A DNA stretch of 64,000 nucleotides, from NCBI GenBank assembly GCA_944383545.1, contig CALWPY010000006.1:1-64000 (forward strand). Reading direction: 5' to 3'. The notes beneath the pieces were generated by a model, which was given only the letters and a program-made list of their open reading frames with translations, was not told the DNA's origin and ran no database searches. Positions 47,350 to 56,035 of the stretch are shown one piece after another. Position 1 is the first letter of the stretch, and each line of letters starts with the position of its first letter. Origin of the DNA: an uncultured Lachnospiraceae bacterium (lineage in GTDB: Bacteria; Bacillota; Clostridia; Lachnospirales; Lachnospiraceae). The position numbers and the translations under genes were made by a program.

Positions 47350-48474
47350 CTAATATACCTTTACCACACCTGACCTGTTTACTATTCTAAATCTTGGTGA
47401 TGCAGAATCGTCATCAACAACCTTAAAGAATACCGGCATTGATGTAGTATTTGAAACAGTTACGTTCACTCCGTTTGTATCATCTGCATTCACTCTTTCC
47501 GAAGACTGTACATATATGGTCACATCATCTGTAAGTATTTCCTGCTCGTATGACTCATCACCGATTTCATATGATACGAAATTCTTTCCTTCTGCTGTAT
47601 ACACTGAAATGGTAAGGTCTACTGCCTCATTTGCATTTGATGTTACATATGTATCTTCATCGCCGTCATCAGCAGCAACGATAATTCCTGATGCAGCATC
47701 ATTATTTGCATCATTTAACATAATTGTCAGATTGTTATCAGTTATTATAGATTCTCCGTTATCCGAATCATATTCATATGTTACAGATGCAGAGGAGGAT
47801 GCAGAGCCACTTCCGCCTACAAATATGTTGTCAACACCTGTCGGAACATCTACATCAACCGTATCTGCTTCTCTTCCAGGACCGCTTATTGAATATAAAT
47901 TAAGGCCAACTGTTCCCGCACATGTTCCCTCTTCTAAATTATATGTTGCAGTAATAGATGAAATATTCATTCTGTATCTGTAGTTAGCTATGTAATCCAT
48001 AAAATCTTTTAAGCTTTCATATGTTCCTGTATATGAAATACTATACTCACCTGTATTACATACATAACTGTCTTCCGTAATTAATTCTTCGTCTACAACC
48101 TGCTCTCCTTCTTCCATTCCCTGTCCTAATACATAGAACTGAGAATCTCTTGGAAGTGCCACAGTCTGATTTACAAAATCAAACTGTTCTTCAATGCCCT
48201 TCATAAACATTACTGTTACTTCCTGATTCAATTCAGCTGGATAATATGCAAGCATTTCATCAAACTGTTGGTTATATTCTTCCGTTTCCTGAAGCAACTG
48301 TTCTCTGTTTGCTTCCTTTGCCTTTAAATCATTATATCTCGCTTCAAGAGTTTCAATTTCACTGTCTAATGTATCATTATCCTGCTGTGTAGGACTATAT
48401 ACATACATATATGCAATGAGTAATATAGCAATTGCTGCTACAACAAGTAATAATTTCTTATTAGAATCTGTCAT
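47350..48474 (-). CDS. pilO: PilO-like pilus alignment protein with C-terminal extension
   Basis: A 374-aa protein. An N-terminal helix (LLLVVAAIAILLIAYMYVY) is followed by a coiled coil (DSEIETLEARYNDLKAKEANREQ, about 38-60) and a ferredoxin-like PilO domain (EYSISYTGTYESLKDFMDYI; MNISSITATY) to about 200. A Ser/Asp-rich extension of some 170 residues, probably outside the membrane, is added. Typical PilO is about 200 aa. PilO with PilM and PilN joins the cytoplasmic motor to the pilus. The assignment rests on order and topology. Confidence 0.75.
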   Translation of the reverse strand: MTDSNKKLLLVVAAIAILLIAYMYVYSPTQQDNDTLDSEIETLEARYNDLKAKEANREQLLQETEEYNQQFDEMLAYYPAELNQEVTVMFMKGIEEQFDFVNQTVALPRDSQFYVLGQGMEEGEQVVDEELITEDSYVCNTGEYSISYTGTYESLKDFMDYIANYRYRMNISSITATYNLEEGTCAGTVGLNLYSISGPGREADTVDVDVPTGVDNIFVGGSGSASSSASVTYEYDSDNGESIITDNNLTIMLNDANNDAASGIIVAADDGDEDTYVTSNANEAVDLTISVYTAEGKNFVSYEIGDESYEQEILTDDVTIYVQSSERVNADDTNGVNVTVSNTTSMPVFFKVVDDDSASPRFRIVNRSGVVKVY

Positions 48475-48503
48475 ATTTTATCCCTCCTTCTTTATATAAC
48501 GTA

Positions 48504-50108
48504 CTACTCAACCACTACTTCTTCCGATGCTTCCTCTTCAAGACCGGCAAATGGATTAGTATATACACATGTCAAAGAGAAATTAAATATCGTCTGTCCT
48601 GTCACTTCATCCGTTGACTGACTAAATGCTGAAAGATATACATCATCTATACATTCTATCGTTTTAAGATTAACTATAAATTCTGCAATATCATCATAGC
48701 TTGTAGCAACTCCCGGTATTGATACGAGGTCACTGGTAGAGTTAAAACTTGTTATATATATGTTTGAAGGAATTTTTTCCTCAAGCTCATTGATAAATGT
48801 CAGTGCATTTTCATTTAATTCATATGTAGATGCATTCATTGTTACAATGTCAGTATATTTTGCCTGAGCTGCATCATGCTCCGTAATAATCTGTTCAATA
48901 TCGCTTATTGCAGCAATATCCGCCTCAAGTCTGGCAACTTCTTCTTCTTTACTGTTTTTCTGTGCAAGTGCATAGAAAGACGCGCCTGCCGCTATAAGAG
49001 CAGCCGCCACTACAACCGCTATATATGGTGTAAGACCGACATCTGATTTTACCTTTTCAGCTCCCTGCGGCACAAATCCCATAGGATTCATGGCAGCACC
49101 GATAGGAGTTACAAGATATACAGGGCTGTATACCTTAAGGTCGATGCTTGGGTCAAATTTAACATTATACAAGCTGTCCATAATTCTTGCAGATACATTG
49201 AGCTGTATCTTAAAGAGTCCGTCTATTCCTCTGATTAACGCACCGTCTCCTGTAAGGAATACATCATCAATAGGATTATCAGGATTTTTGCTTGCATAAT
49301 AATCCATTACACGTCCGATATTGTTAATAAGGTATCTGAAAGCTCCCGTAGCCTCATTATCATCAAAGTCTACGGTAATTATTCTGTCATTCTGAAGCAT
49401 TGTCATGGCAGTGGTAGCATCCACTCCTTTTTCATCCATTACAACATTTACTACAGAGTTTGTACCATAAGGTACTGTTCTTTGAAGAAGAAGCTTGTCA
49501 CCGCATACTATATTAAGTACGGTTGACTCACTTCCTAACTGGATTACCATTGTGGTAGCATTTGCCACGGTCTGTGTCTTGATTAACTGAAGCATACTGT
49601 TTCCGATATAATCAAGATTCTGCACCTTAAGTCCGCAGGCAGCTCCTAACTCATAATACGACTTAACCATCTGTGCAGGTGCGGCAACCGCAAGAACTCT
49701 CATCTGTTTTGCGCCTTCTGCATCTGTCGTTGTTTCAAGCAGCGTATGAGAAACCACATAATCCTCTATATTTACAGGGAAATAATCTGATGAATTAGCA
49801 TTTATGATTCCTCTGATTTTATTCTCTTTTACAAAAGGTATAACAACCTCTCTTGTTACAATCTTTGTAGAATTCATAACAAGTATTGCATTTTTGTTTG
49901 ATATTCCCGCAGCGGCAAGCTGATTTTTTATTTCCGCCGCAATTCTTTCCGAATCCTTAATCACTCCGTCTTCATATGAGTCCTCAGGAGTCTCAAATAT
50001 AAGAACTCTGTGAATATAAGTCTGCTTCTTCTGTGAAGCTGTAATTTCAATAATAGTTATACTTTCATTCGCAATGTCTATTGATAAGACCTTATTACTC
50101 TTTGCCAT
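48504..50108 (-). CDS. pilM: PilM-PilN fusion protein
   Basis: A 534-aa protein joining two usually separate T4P components. Residues 1-345 are an actin-like PilM (VLSIDIANESITIIEI at the start; VIQLGSESTVLNIV; FLTGDGALIRGIDGLF). A membrane helix (361-383), a coiled coil (386-420) and a C-terminal PilN-like domain (NELEEKIPSNIYITSF) follow. Separate PilN begins with a conserved INLLP peptide that docks into PilM. Here the linker reads GFVPQGAEKVK at that position, so the contact may be made within one chain. It sits between pilD and pilO. Confidence 0.88.
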   Translation of the reverse strand: MAKSNKVLSIDIANESITIIEITASQKKQTYIHRVLIFETPEDSYEDGVIKDSERIAAEIKNQLAAAGISNKNAILVMNSTKIVTREVVIPFVKENKIRGIINANSSDYFPVNIEDYVVSHTLLETTTDAEGAKQMRVLAVAAPAQMVKSYYELGAACGLKVQNLDYIGNSMLQLIKTQTVANATTMVIQLGSESTVLNIVCGDKLLLQRTVPYGTNSVVNVVMDEKGVDATTAMTMLQNDRIITVDFDDNEATGAFRYLINNIGRVMDYYASKNPDNPIDDVFLTGDGALIRGIDGLFKIQLNVSARIMDSLYNVKFDPSIDLKVYSPVYLVTPIGAAMNPMGFVPQGAEKVKSDVGLTPYIAVVVAAALIAAGASFYALAQKNSKEEEVARLEADIAAISDIEQIITEHDAAQAKYTDIVTMNASTYELNENALTFINELEEKIPSNIYITSFNSTSDLVSIPGVATSYDDIAEFIVNLKTIECIDDVYLSAFSQSTDEVTGQTIFNFSLTCVYTNPFAGLEEEASEEVVVE

Positions 50109-50148
50109 CCTATAGCCTCCCTCGCTAATCAGTAGTTTTTTATTTTGT

Positions 50149-50907
50149 TTAGGACCAAATGCCCACTATACCCAGGTACCAGCTTACAAGCTGCTCACCC
50201 CATATCATTGCTATGAAAACGCCCGCAGATAAATACGGACCGAAAGCCAGAACTTTGTCTGTCTTTTTAATTGCCATTATGGAGAGATGAATTACCGAGC
50301 CCAGTATACATCCCATCATAAGTGCTACAACATTGAGCTGCCAGCCCAATAGTAAGCCGGTTGCTGCCATAAGTTTAACGTCGCCGCCTCCTATGCCCCT
50401 GCCATTAGTTACAATTAACAGGAGATATAAAAAACCGCTGACTGCAAACAAACCGATTACATACTGACTCCAGTTACCCAAATCGGTAACAAGTCTAATC
50501 AGTCCTAAGAATAAAATAAATATATTGAATCCCACAGGAATTTCATATGTGCGCCAGTCTATGACGCTTATGCATATCAAGGCAGAAGTACACAGACAGT
50601 AAAGAAAAGTTTCAACAGTGACGCCCTTAACGAGGTATAACAGGACGTATAATAATCCATTCAGAAATTCCACCAGAGGATACTGAAGTGAAATTTTTTC
50701 TTTACAATGTCTGCACTTTCCACCTAAAATTATGTAGCTTATTATCGGTATCATTTCATACCACTTAAGTTTCGTTTTGCAGCTCATACATATCGACGGT
50801 GCAAAAAGTTTTCTTTCTTTTTCCGGAACTCTTATAATAAGAACATTAAGCAGACTGCCTATAAATATACCGTATAAGAAAAATACCAAGCAAAACTTAA
50901 ATACCAT
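50149..50907 (-). CDS. pilD: Prepilin peptidase (leader peptidase and N-methyltransferase)
   Basis: A 252-aa membrane aspartyl protease that trims and methylates prepilins. The N-terminal cytoplasmic loop has two CxxC pairs (SICMSCK; KCRHCKEK), typical of bifunctional enzymes. The two catalytic Asp lie in VIDWRTYEIP and GGGDVKLM. About seven helices follow. The ATG at 50907 has GGAAGGT 8 bases upstream. All five prepilin-like proteins in this operon are candidate substrates. Confidence 0.93.
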   Translation of the reverse strand: MVFKFCLVFFLYGIFIGSLLNVLIIRVPEKERKLFAPSICMSCKTKLKWYEMIPIISYIILGGKCRHCKEKISLQYPLVEFLNGLLYVLLYLVKGVTVETFLYCLCTSALICISVIDWRTYEIPVGFNIFILFLGLIRLVTDLGNWSQYVIGLFAVSGFLYLLLIVTNGRGIGGGDVKLMAATGLLLGWQLNVVALMMGCILGSVIHLSIMAIKKTDKVLAFGPYLSAGVFIAMIWGEQLVSWYLGIVGIWS

Positions 50908-50950
50908 TTGAACTGACCTTCCAAAATAAGCTGATGATTATAAATCATAT

Positions 50951-50983
50951 CTATCCGCCCGAACAAACTTTTCAGGCGGATAG
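50951..50983 (-). other. Strong hairpin between pilA and pilD
   Basis: On the minus strand a 13-bp stem with one G-U pair and a 7-base loop spans 50951-50983. No T run follows, so it is not a typical terminator. In this place it could stabilise the pilA message or limit downstream expression. Confidence 0.6.
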
Positions 50984-51006
50984 GTAGACATTAGACAAAT
51001 AAAATT

Positions 51007-51456
51007 TTACTTGTAAGATGCATCAATTTCAGGCTGTAATATCCATGAATTGCCATTTCCAGAAACAGCTACCTGAATTTCACCGTTAGAGCCAAGAGTT
51101 ACAAGAAATTCTCTTGCACCATCTTTTGTATAGCTTACTGAAGGCTTTGTGCTTAAGTTACTTGCAACTTCCTGTGAAAATACAGTTCCGGCTGCTTCCA
51201 CTATAGACTTGTTTGAAATTCTTAAAAGTGTAGCGCCTGTAGAAAGTCCTGCGATTTCGGCATTAGCCGTTTCATTTGCCATAGCTGTATCAACAGCTGT
51301 CTTGATTGTCTTTGCTGCTGTTACGTCATTTGACTTTCTTGACTTATCAATGTATCTGATAAGCGCAGGAGCGATAGCTGCTGCAAGGATAGCCATAATG
51401 GCAATAACGATGATAAGTTCTACGAGTGAGAAACCTTTGTTGTTCATTTTCTTCAT
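51007..51456 (-). CDS. pilA: Major type IV pilin
   Basis: A 149-aa prepilin. The leader MKKMNNKG is cut before FSLVELIIVIAIMAIL, giving F1 and E5 and a 141-aa mature pilin. An Ala-rich helix and a small C-terminal domain without Cys follow. The size, strong AAGGAGAG site and own promoter region suggest that this is the abundant shaft subunit. It lies between pilC and pilD, with a strong hairpin after it. Confidence 0.93.
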   Translation of the reverse strand: MKKMNNKGFSLVELIIVIAIMAILAAAIAPALIRYIDKSRKSNDVTAAKTIKTAVDTAMANETANAEIAGLSTGATLLRISNKSIVEAAGTVFSQEVASNLSTKPSVSYTKDGAREFLVTLGSNGEIQVAVSGNGNSWILQPEIDASYK

Positions 51457-51520
51457 AATTTTTCTCTCCTTTTTATTAAATTTATATATATCCTGCCCCC
51501 TCGTCCGGCAGAGTATATTC

Positions 51521-51559
51521 ATTATAATATATGATACTTTCCGGTATTATTTCCGGTAT
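51521..51559 (-). promoter_or_regulatory. Candidate pilA promoter with tandem direct repeats
   Basis: On the minus strand TATAAT (51521-51526) lies 65 bases before the pilA start. No recognisable -35 exists; instead a 10-base sequence (ATACCGGAAA on the minus strand) occurs twice, 12 bases apart, at 51538-51547 and 51550-51559. A direct repeat overlapping a missing -35 suggests an activator site. Confidence 0.45.
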
Positions 51560-51561
51560 TT

Positions 51562-52764
51562 TTAATAGTTGTCAACCGCATCGTACATGTTGAGAATAGG
51601 TGAGTAAATCGCAAGTACCATAGCACCTACTACAGTAGCCATAACCACTATTATAAGAGGCTCAAGCATTGACGTAAGTGCATCAACCGCAACATCTACC
51701 TCATCCTCATAATAATCGGCAACCTTACTCATCATTTCTTCTATATTACCCGTTTCCTCACCGATATGCATCATCTGAGGAAGCATTACAGGGAATATTT
51801 CCATATCCTTAATCGGTTTTGAAAGAGGTACACCTTTTGCCACCTGCACCTTACAATCAAGAAGCTGTTCTCTTATTATTTTGTTTTTCATGACTCTTGC
51901 AGTCTGCTCAACGGCATCAATTATAGGAATACCCGCAGAAAGAAGTGTTGCAAAGGTCCTTGAAAAAGTAGCCGCAGCCGTCTTTACCGTTAGATTTCCG
52001 AAAATAGGTGCTTTTAACGATATGTTTGCAAATAGTGTTTCGCCGGTAGGAGTTTTCTTAAATGCCCTTACGGCAATAACAATAACTGCAACTATCGCAA
52101 GAACTATGTACCACCTCGCCACCAGAAAATTACTGAAGTTTACCAAAATCTGCGTCGCTGTCGGAAGCTCTGTACCCATATCCGCAAACATATCTGCAAA
52201 TGTAGGAATAACCATGACAAGCATAAGTACAACAACGGCAATAACTACAACGAGTATTACTATAGGGTATGTCATGGCACCTTTTATTTTTGACTGGATA
52301 TGTCCATCCTTTTCAAACTGCGTTGACAGTCTTTCAAATGCAATTTCCATACTACCTGACTGCTCACCTGCAGCAACCATGTTGCAGAGCATCGGCGGGA
52401 ATACTTTCGGATTTAATTTAAATGCATCCGCAAGGGTCCCTCCCTTTTGAACATATGCCTGCGCCTCTTTAAGTGCATTTCTTAATGTTTTGTTATCCAT
52501 CTGATCCGACATCATATCAAGTGCCGATATAATAGGAACACCCGCTTTTAGAACTGAAGCAAACTGCTTACAGAACACAGCCAAATCTCTTGTTTTTACT
52601 TTCTTTCCTCTGCCTGACCCTTTGGCAGCTTTTTCACCAATCTCAAGTACGTTGTAACCCTCACTTTTAAGCTTTTCTCTGGCTTTGTCTTGATTTTGAG
52701 CTTCAACGGTGCCTTTTTTAGGCTTTCCATTCTTGTCCAGAACCTTATAAGTGTACTGTGCCAT
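51562..52764 (-). CDS. pilC: Pilus inner-membrane platform protein
   Basis: A 400-aa GspF/PilC protein with two repeated cytoplasmic domains (LAVFCKQFASVLKAGVPI near 67; FSRTFATLLSAGIPI near 270) and three to four helices (VVVIAVVVLMLVMVIPTF; LEPLIIVVMATVVGAMVLAIY). The N-terminus is YTYKVLDKNGKPKKG. It forms the platform on which PilB and PilT act. The ATG at 52764 has GGAGG 7 bases upstream; an ATG two codons earlier is too close to it. Confidence 0.95.
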   Translation of the reverse strand: MAQYTYKVLDKNGKPKKGTVEAQNQDKAREKLKSEGYNVLEIGEKAAKGSGRGKKVKTRDLAVFCKQFASVLKAGVPIISALDMMSDQMDNKTLRNALKEAQAYVQKGGTLADAFKLNPKVFPPMLCNMVAAGEQSGSMEIAFERLSTQFEKDGHIQSKIKGAMTYPIVILVVVIAVVVLMLVMVIPTFADMFADMGTELPTATQILVNFSNFLVARWYIVLAIVAVIVIAVRAFKKTPTGETLFANISLKAPIFGNLTVKTAAATFSRTFATLLSAGIPIIDAVEQTARVMKNKIIREQLLDCKVQVAKGVPLSKPIKDMEIFPVMLPQMMHIGEETGNIEEMMSKVADYYEDEVDVAVDALTSMLEPLIIVVMATVVGAMVLAIYSPILNMYDAVDNY

Positions 52765-52895
52765 TACCATTCCTCCGACCCATTAAATTTTTCTGATTCC
52801 TTCGTTTATTTTTACAGCATATATTTAAATATTTCACAATATATTCACCAAAAAACAACTGAAGATTTACATAACTTTCTATAGTGATATACCTT

Positions 52896-52924
52896 ATATT
52901 ACATCATTTTATTAAATATTGCAA
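52896..52924 (-). promoter_or_regulatory. Possible internal promoter before pilC
   Basis: The 237-base AT-rich gap 52765-53001 between pilT and pilC has, on the minus strand, TTGCAA (52919-52924), a 17-base spacer and TAATAT (52896-52901), each four of six consensus bases. It would allow pilC-pilA transcription apart from pilB-pilT. Confidence 0.35.
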
Positions 52925-53001
52925 TAAATATAACAAAAATTATTAATTTTTTATTAATATTATACAATTTTTTTCCTCGCACATTTTCTATCGTGCAATT
53001 T

Positions 53002-54054
53002 TTACATGTTTTTCCTCATGTTCACAGGGTCCTGAGCATAAATCAGCGCATTTTCCCTTGTAATAACACCATTTTTATATAAATCAAGCAGTGAATCATC
53101 CATGGTTATCATACCTACATTTCTGCTGGTCTGTACCGTAGACTGAATCTGGTGTGTTTTTCCTTCACGGATAAGACTTCTTATTGCGGGCGTTGCAAGC
53201 ATGACTTCAAACGCTGCAACTCTTCCTTTTCCGTCTGCCGTCGGAACAAGCTGCTGAGATATAACACCTTCTATTACCATAGCCACCTGTGTTTTAATCT
53301 GCTGCTGCTGATGAGGAGGGAAAACGTCTACAATACGGTCAATGGTAGCCGCCGCTCCGATTGTATGCAGTGTTGAAAATACAAGGTGTCCTGTTTCAGC
53401 CGCCGTAATGGCTATCTGAATTGTCTCAGGGTCACGCATCTCTCCTACGAGGATTATATCCGGGTCCTCACGGAGTGCAGCTCTAAGCGCATTATCAAAG
53501 CTCAGGGTATCCATACCCAGCTCTCTCTGATTTACAAGAGATTTTTTATGCTTATGTATGTACTCTATAGGGTCCTCCAGAGTTATTATGTGCTCTGTAA
53601 GATTTTCATTAGCTTTATTTATAACAGCCGCAAGTGTTGTTGATTTACCTGAGCCTGTAGGTCCGGTAACAAGTACCAGTCCTCTTCTCTTCTTATATAA
53701 ATCTACAACCGCAGGTGTAAGTCCCAATGCTTCAGGTCTTGGAATTATTGTGTCAATCTTTCTGAATGCAGCCGCCATATTTCCTCTGTCCATATATACA
53801 TTAACACGAAAACGTGCCGCATCCTGTACTGAATATGCATAGTCAACCTCACCTCTGTCCTTAAGTATGGCTTTCTGCCTTTCATTCATAGTCATTCCTA
53901 TACTCTCGGCAGCCTCCTGAGGTGTAAGCGGCGGAATATCCACATCTATCAGAGCTCCGTTTATACGAAGCTTTGGCGGTACTCCTACAGCAATATGCAC
54001 GTCAGATGCATTCTTTTCCACAGCCAGCCTGAGCAGTTCTCTCATGTCAGTCAT
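53002..54054 (-). CDS. pilT: Pilus retraction ATPase
   Basis: A 350-aa hexameric ATPase driving pilus retraction (twitching, DNA or surface responses). Walker A is GPTGSGKST (131-139); the Asp box (EDPIEYIHKHK), Walker B (DIILVGEMRDPET), His box (HLVFSTLHT) and the PilT-specific AIRSLIRE motif near the C-terminus are all present. It lies 30 bases after pilB. The start ATG at 54054 has only a distant AAAGGG site. Confidence 0.95.
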   Translation of the reverse strand: MTDMRELLRLAVEKNASDVHIAVGVPPKLRINGALIDVDIPPLTPQEAAESIGMTMNERQKAILKDRGEVDYAYSVQDAARFRVNVYMDRGNMAAAFRKIDTIIPRPEALGLTPAVVDLYKKRRGLVLVTGPTGSGKSTTLAAVINKANENLTEHIITLEDPIEYIHKHKKSLVNQRELGMDTLSFDNALRAALREDPDIILVGEMRDPETIQIAITAAETGHLVFSTLHTIGAAATIDRIVDVFPPHQQQQIKTQVAMVIEGVISQQLVPTADGKGRVAAFEVMLATPAIRSLIREGKTHQIQSTVQTSRNVGMITMDDSLLDLYKNGVITRENALIYAQDPVNMRKNM

Positions 54055-54084
54055 TTAAAATTCACGCCCTTTCATTAAAATACC

Positions 54085-55803
54085 TTAATATTCATCTCCT
54101 GCTTCATAAACGATTTTCTTCATCTCGCCTATGGAAGTTATTCCGTTTAATACATGTTTGGCAGCACCCATCTTAAGAGTAAGCATTCCTTCTTCCAAAG
54201 CCTGCTTTTCAATTACATCTGCCGTAGACCCCCTTGATATGACCGCCTGAAGTTTTTTCGATACAGGCATCATCTCATATACACCGATTCGTCCTGAAAA
54301 TCCGGTTTCGTTACACAGAGGACATCCGACCGGCTCATAAATAACCACATCTTCCTCATCAGCAACTCCGAGAACTTCTTTTTCTTCCGGCTCCGCAAGT
54401 CTTGCTTCTCTGCACGCCGTACAAAGACGTCTTACAAGTCTCTGTGCTATAACGCCTACAAGGGCATCACCTATAATGTAAGGCTCAATACCCATATCGA
54501 TTATACGGGTTACCGTTGATGCCGCAGAGTTTGTATGCAGTGTGGAAACCACAAGGTGTCCGGTGATAGCAGCCTGAACGGCAATCTGCGCAGTCTCACC
54601 GTCTCGAATCTCTCCTATCATTATTATATCAGGGTCCTGACGAAGTATGGAACGAAGTGCGGCAGCAAATGTCATTTCTGCCTTTACATTTACCTGCACC
54701 TGATTAATTCCGTCTATATTTGCCTCTACAGGGTCCTCAACCGTAATAATATTAACATCTTCTGTATTAAGCTCACTGAGTGCGGTATAAAGCGTAGTAG
54801 ATTTACCTGAGCCCGTAGGTCCCGTAACAAGTATAATTCCGTGAGGATTACTGAGTAACCCGTCAAACACCTTTATTTCATCTTCGGTAAGTCCAAGTCC
54901 GCTCTTTGGTTTTGTAAGACCTTCCTTGGAGGTAAGTCTCATAACTGTTTTTTCTCCGTAAACAGTAGGCAGCATGGAAACACGGACATCATATTCCCTT
55001 CTGTCCACCATTATGGAGATACGACCGTCCTGAGGCTTTCTCTTCTCTGCTATATCCATGCCTCCTATAATTTTTATACGTGCACAAATTGCCGAAAGCA
55101 GACTGTAATCATAGGTCATTACCTGCTTTAAGGAACCGTCTATTCTGTACCTTACTCTTACGTTTGTTTCCATCGGCTCTATATGTATATCCGAGGCTCT
55201 CTGTCTTACTCCGCCTTCCATTATCTGGTTTACCAGAAGTACGATAGGCGAGTTCTCAATATCCTCGTTCATCATATCTGCTTCTTCATCAGTAAGCTCC
55301 TGGGATTCACGCTCCTTACGATACTGCTCCGCAGCCTCCATGGCCTGCTGGCTTCCGTAATACTTTCCTATAGCTTCCTCAATATCTTCTTCAAACGCAA
55401 GATATGGCTCTACCTGAAGTCCCGTCATAATACTTACATCATCAACAGCCACTATATCCATCGGGTCCGCCATTGCAACCTTTATGATATTCGGATTATT
55501 TTCATCATATCCCAGTGGTATGAGTTTGTATTTATTAACTATGTTTTCAGGTACAAGCCTTAAGACTTCATCATCGATTTTACATGCTTTAAGCTCGACA
55601 AATTCAATACCCATCTGTGTAGTAAGAACAGTTATAAGAAGTTCCTTACTGATAAAGCCCATCTCCATGATGATATTACCAATACGTCCGCCCTCTTCCT
55701 TCTGTTTGGCAAGAGCTTCCTGAAGCTGTTCTTCAGTGATTGCACCTGCAGCAACAAGCAAATCACCTACACGTATTTTTTTTCTGGCTCCTGTTATACG
55801 CAT
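54085..55803 (-). CDS. pilB: Pilus extension ATPase with MshEN domain
   Basis: A 572-aa assembly ATPase. The N-terminal MshEN domain has two full 24-residue cyclic-di-GMP motifs: R11..G13..G20..L27..L31..Q34 and R40..G42..G49..L56..L60..Q63. The ATPase core carries GPTGSGKST, EDPVEANIDGINQ, DIIMIGEIRDGET and HLVVSTLHTN. A zinc-binding loop follows (CTAC and CPLC). Cyclic-di-GMP binding through MshEN is established for MshE and a clostridial PilB, so extension here may respond to that messenger. It is the first gene of the pilus cluster. Confidence 0.95.
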   Translation of the reverse strand: MRITGARKKIRVGDLLVAAGAITEEQLQEALAKQKEEGGRIGNIIMEMGFISKELLITVLTTQMGIEFVELKACKIDDEVLRLVPENIVNKYKLIPLGYDENNPNIIKVAMADPMDIVAVDDVSIMTGLQVEPYLAFEEDIEEAIGKYYGSQQAMEAAEQYRKERESQELTDEEADMMNEDIENSPIVLLVNQIMEGGVRQRASDIHIEPMETNVRVRYRIDGSLKQVMTYDYSLLSAICARIKIIGGMDIAEKRKPQDGRISIMVDRREYDVRVSMLPTVYGEKTVMRLTSKEGLTKPKSGLGLTEDEIKVFDGLLSNPHGIILVTGPTGSGKSTTLYTALSELNTEDVNIITVEDPVEANIDGINQVQVNVKAEMTFAAALRSILRQDPDIIMIGEIRDGETAQIAVQAAITGHLVVSTLHTNSAASTVTRIIDMGIEPYIIGDALVGVIAQRLVRRLCTACREARLAEPEEKEVLGVADEEDVVIYEPVGCPLCNETGFSGRIGVYEMMPVSKKLQAVISRGSTADVIEKQALEEGMLTLKMGAAKHVLNGITSIGEMKKIVYEAGDEY

Positions 55804-55851
55804 CCCACATTACCTCTCATCATTTTTGTTTTAATAACACATATATATGAA

Positions 55852-55860
55852 ATTATATCA
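55852..55860 (-). promoter_or_regulatory. Extended -10 promoter of the pilus operon
   Basis: The minus strand reads TGATATAAT (55852-55860), an extended -10 (TGnTATAAT) 48 bases before the pilB start. Seventeen bases further upstream is a weak -35, TTTAAT. Confidence 0.55.
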
Positions 55861-55950
55861 TATCGCAGCTTATAATTAAAGAAATATATGCTTTTCAGCA
55901 TTTTTGCAAAAAATATTTTCCAGTTCTCGCCAAATATTCGGGTTTATTTT

Positions 55951-55963
55951 GTGCAAATTGCAC
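55951..55963. promoter_or_regulatory. Palindrome in the pilB-sigK divergent region
   Basis: GTGCAA-A-TTGCAC is a perfect 6-1-6 inverted repeat in the 232-base gap between the divergent pilB and sigK. It is about 90 bases upstream of the pilus -10 and 70-85 bases upstream of the sigK start. It may be an operator, but no regulator can be named. Confidence 0.35.
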
Positions 55964-56035
55964 AACACCGTATGGATAAGCACTTTTTTCACAGATAAAA
56001 CATAAAATATATAAACATCTGAAATGAGGTATGAC

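Noticed and set aside
51491-51515. Small CTGCC/GGCAG hairpin in the pilA leader
   Set aside because: Only a 5-bp stem with a 9-base loop and no T run; too weak to call a feature.
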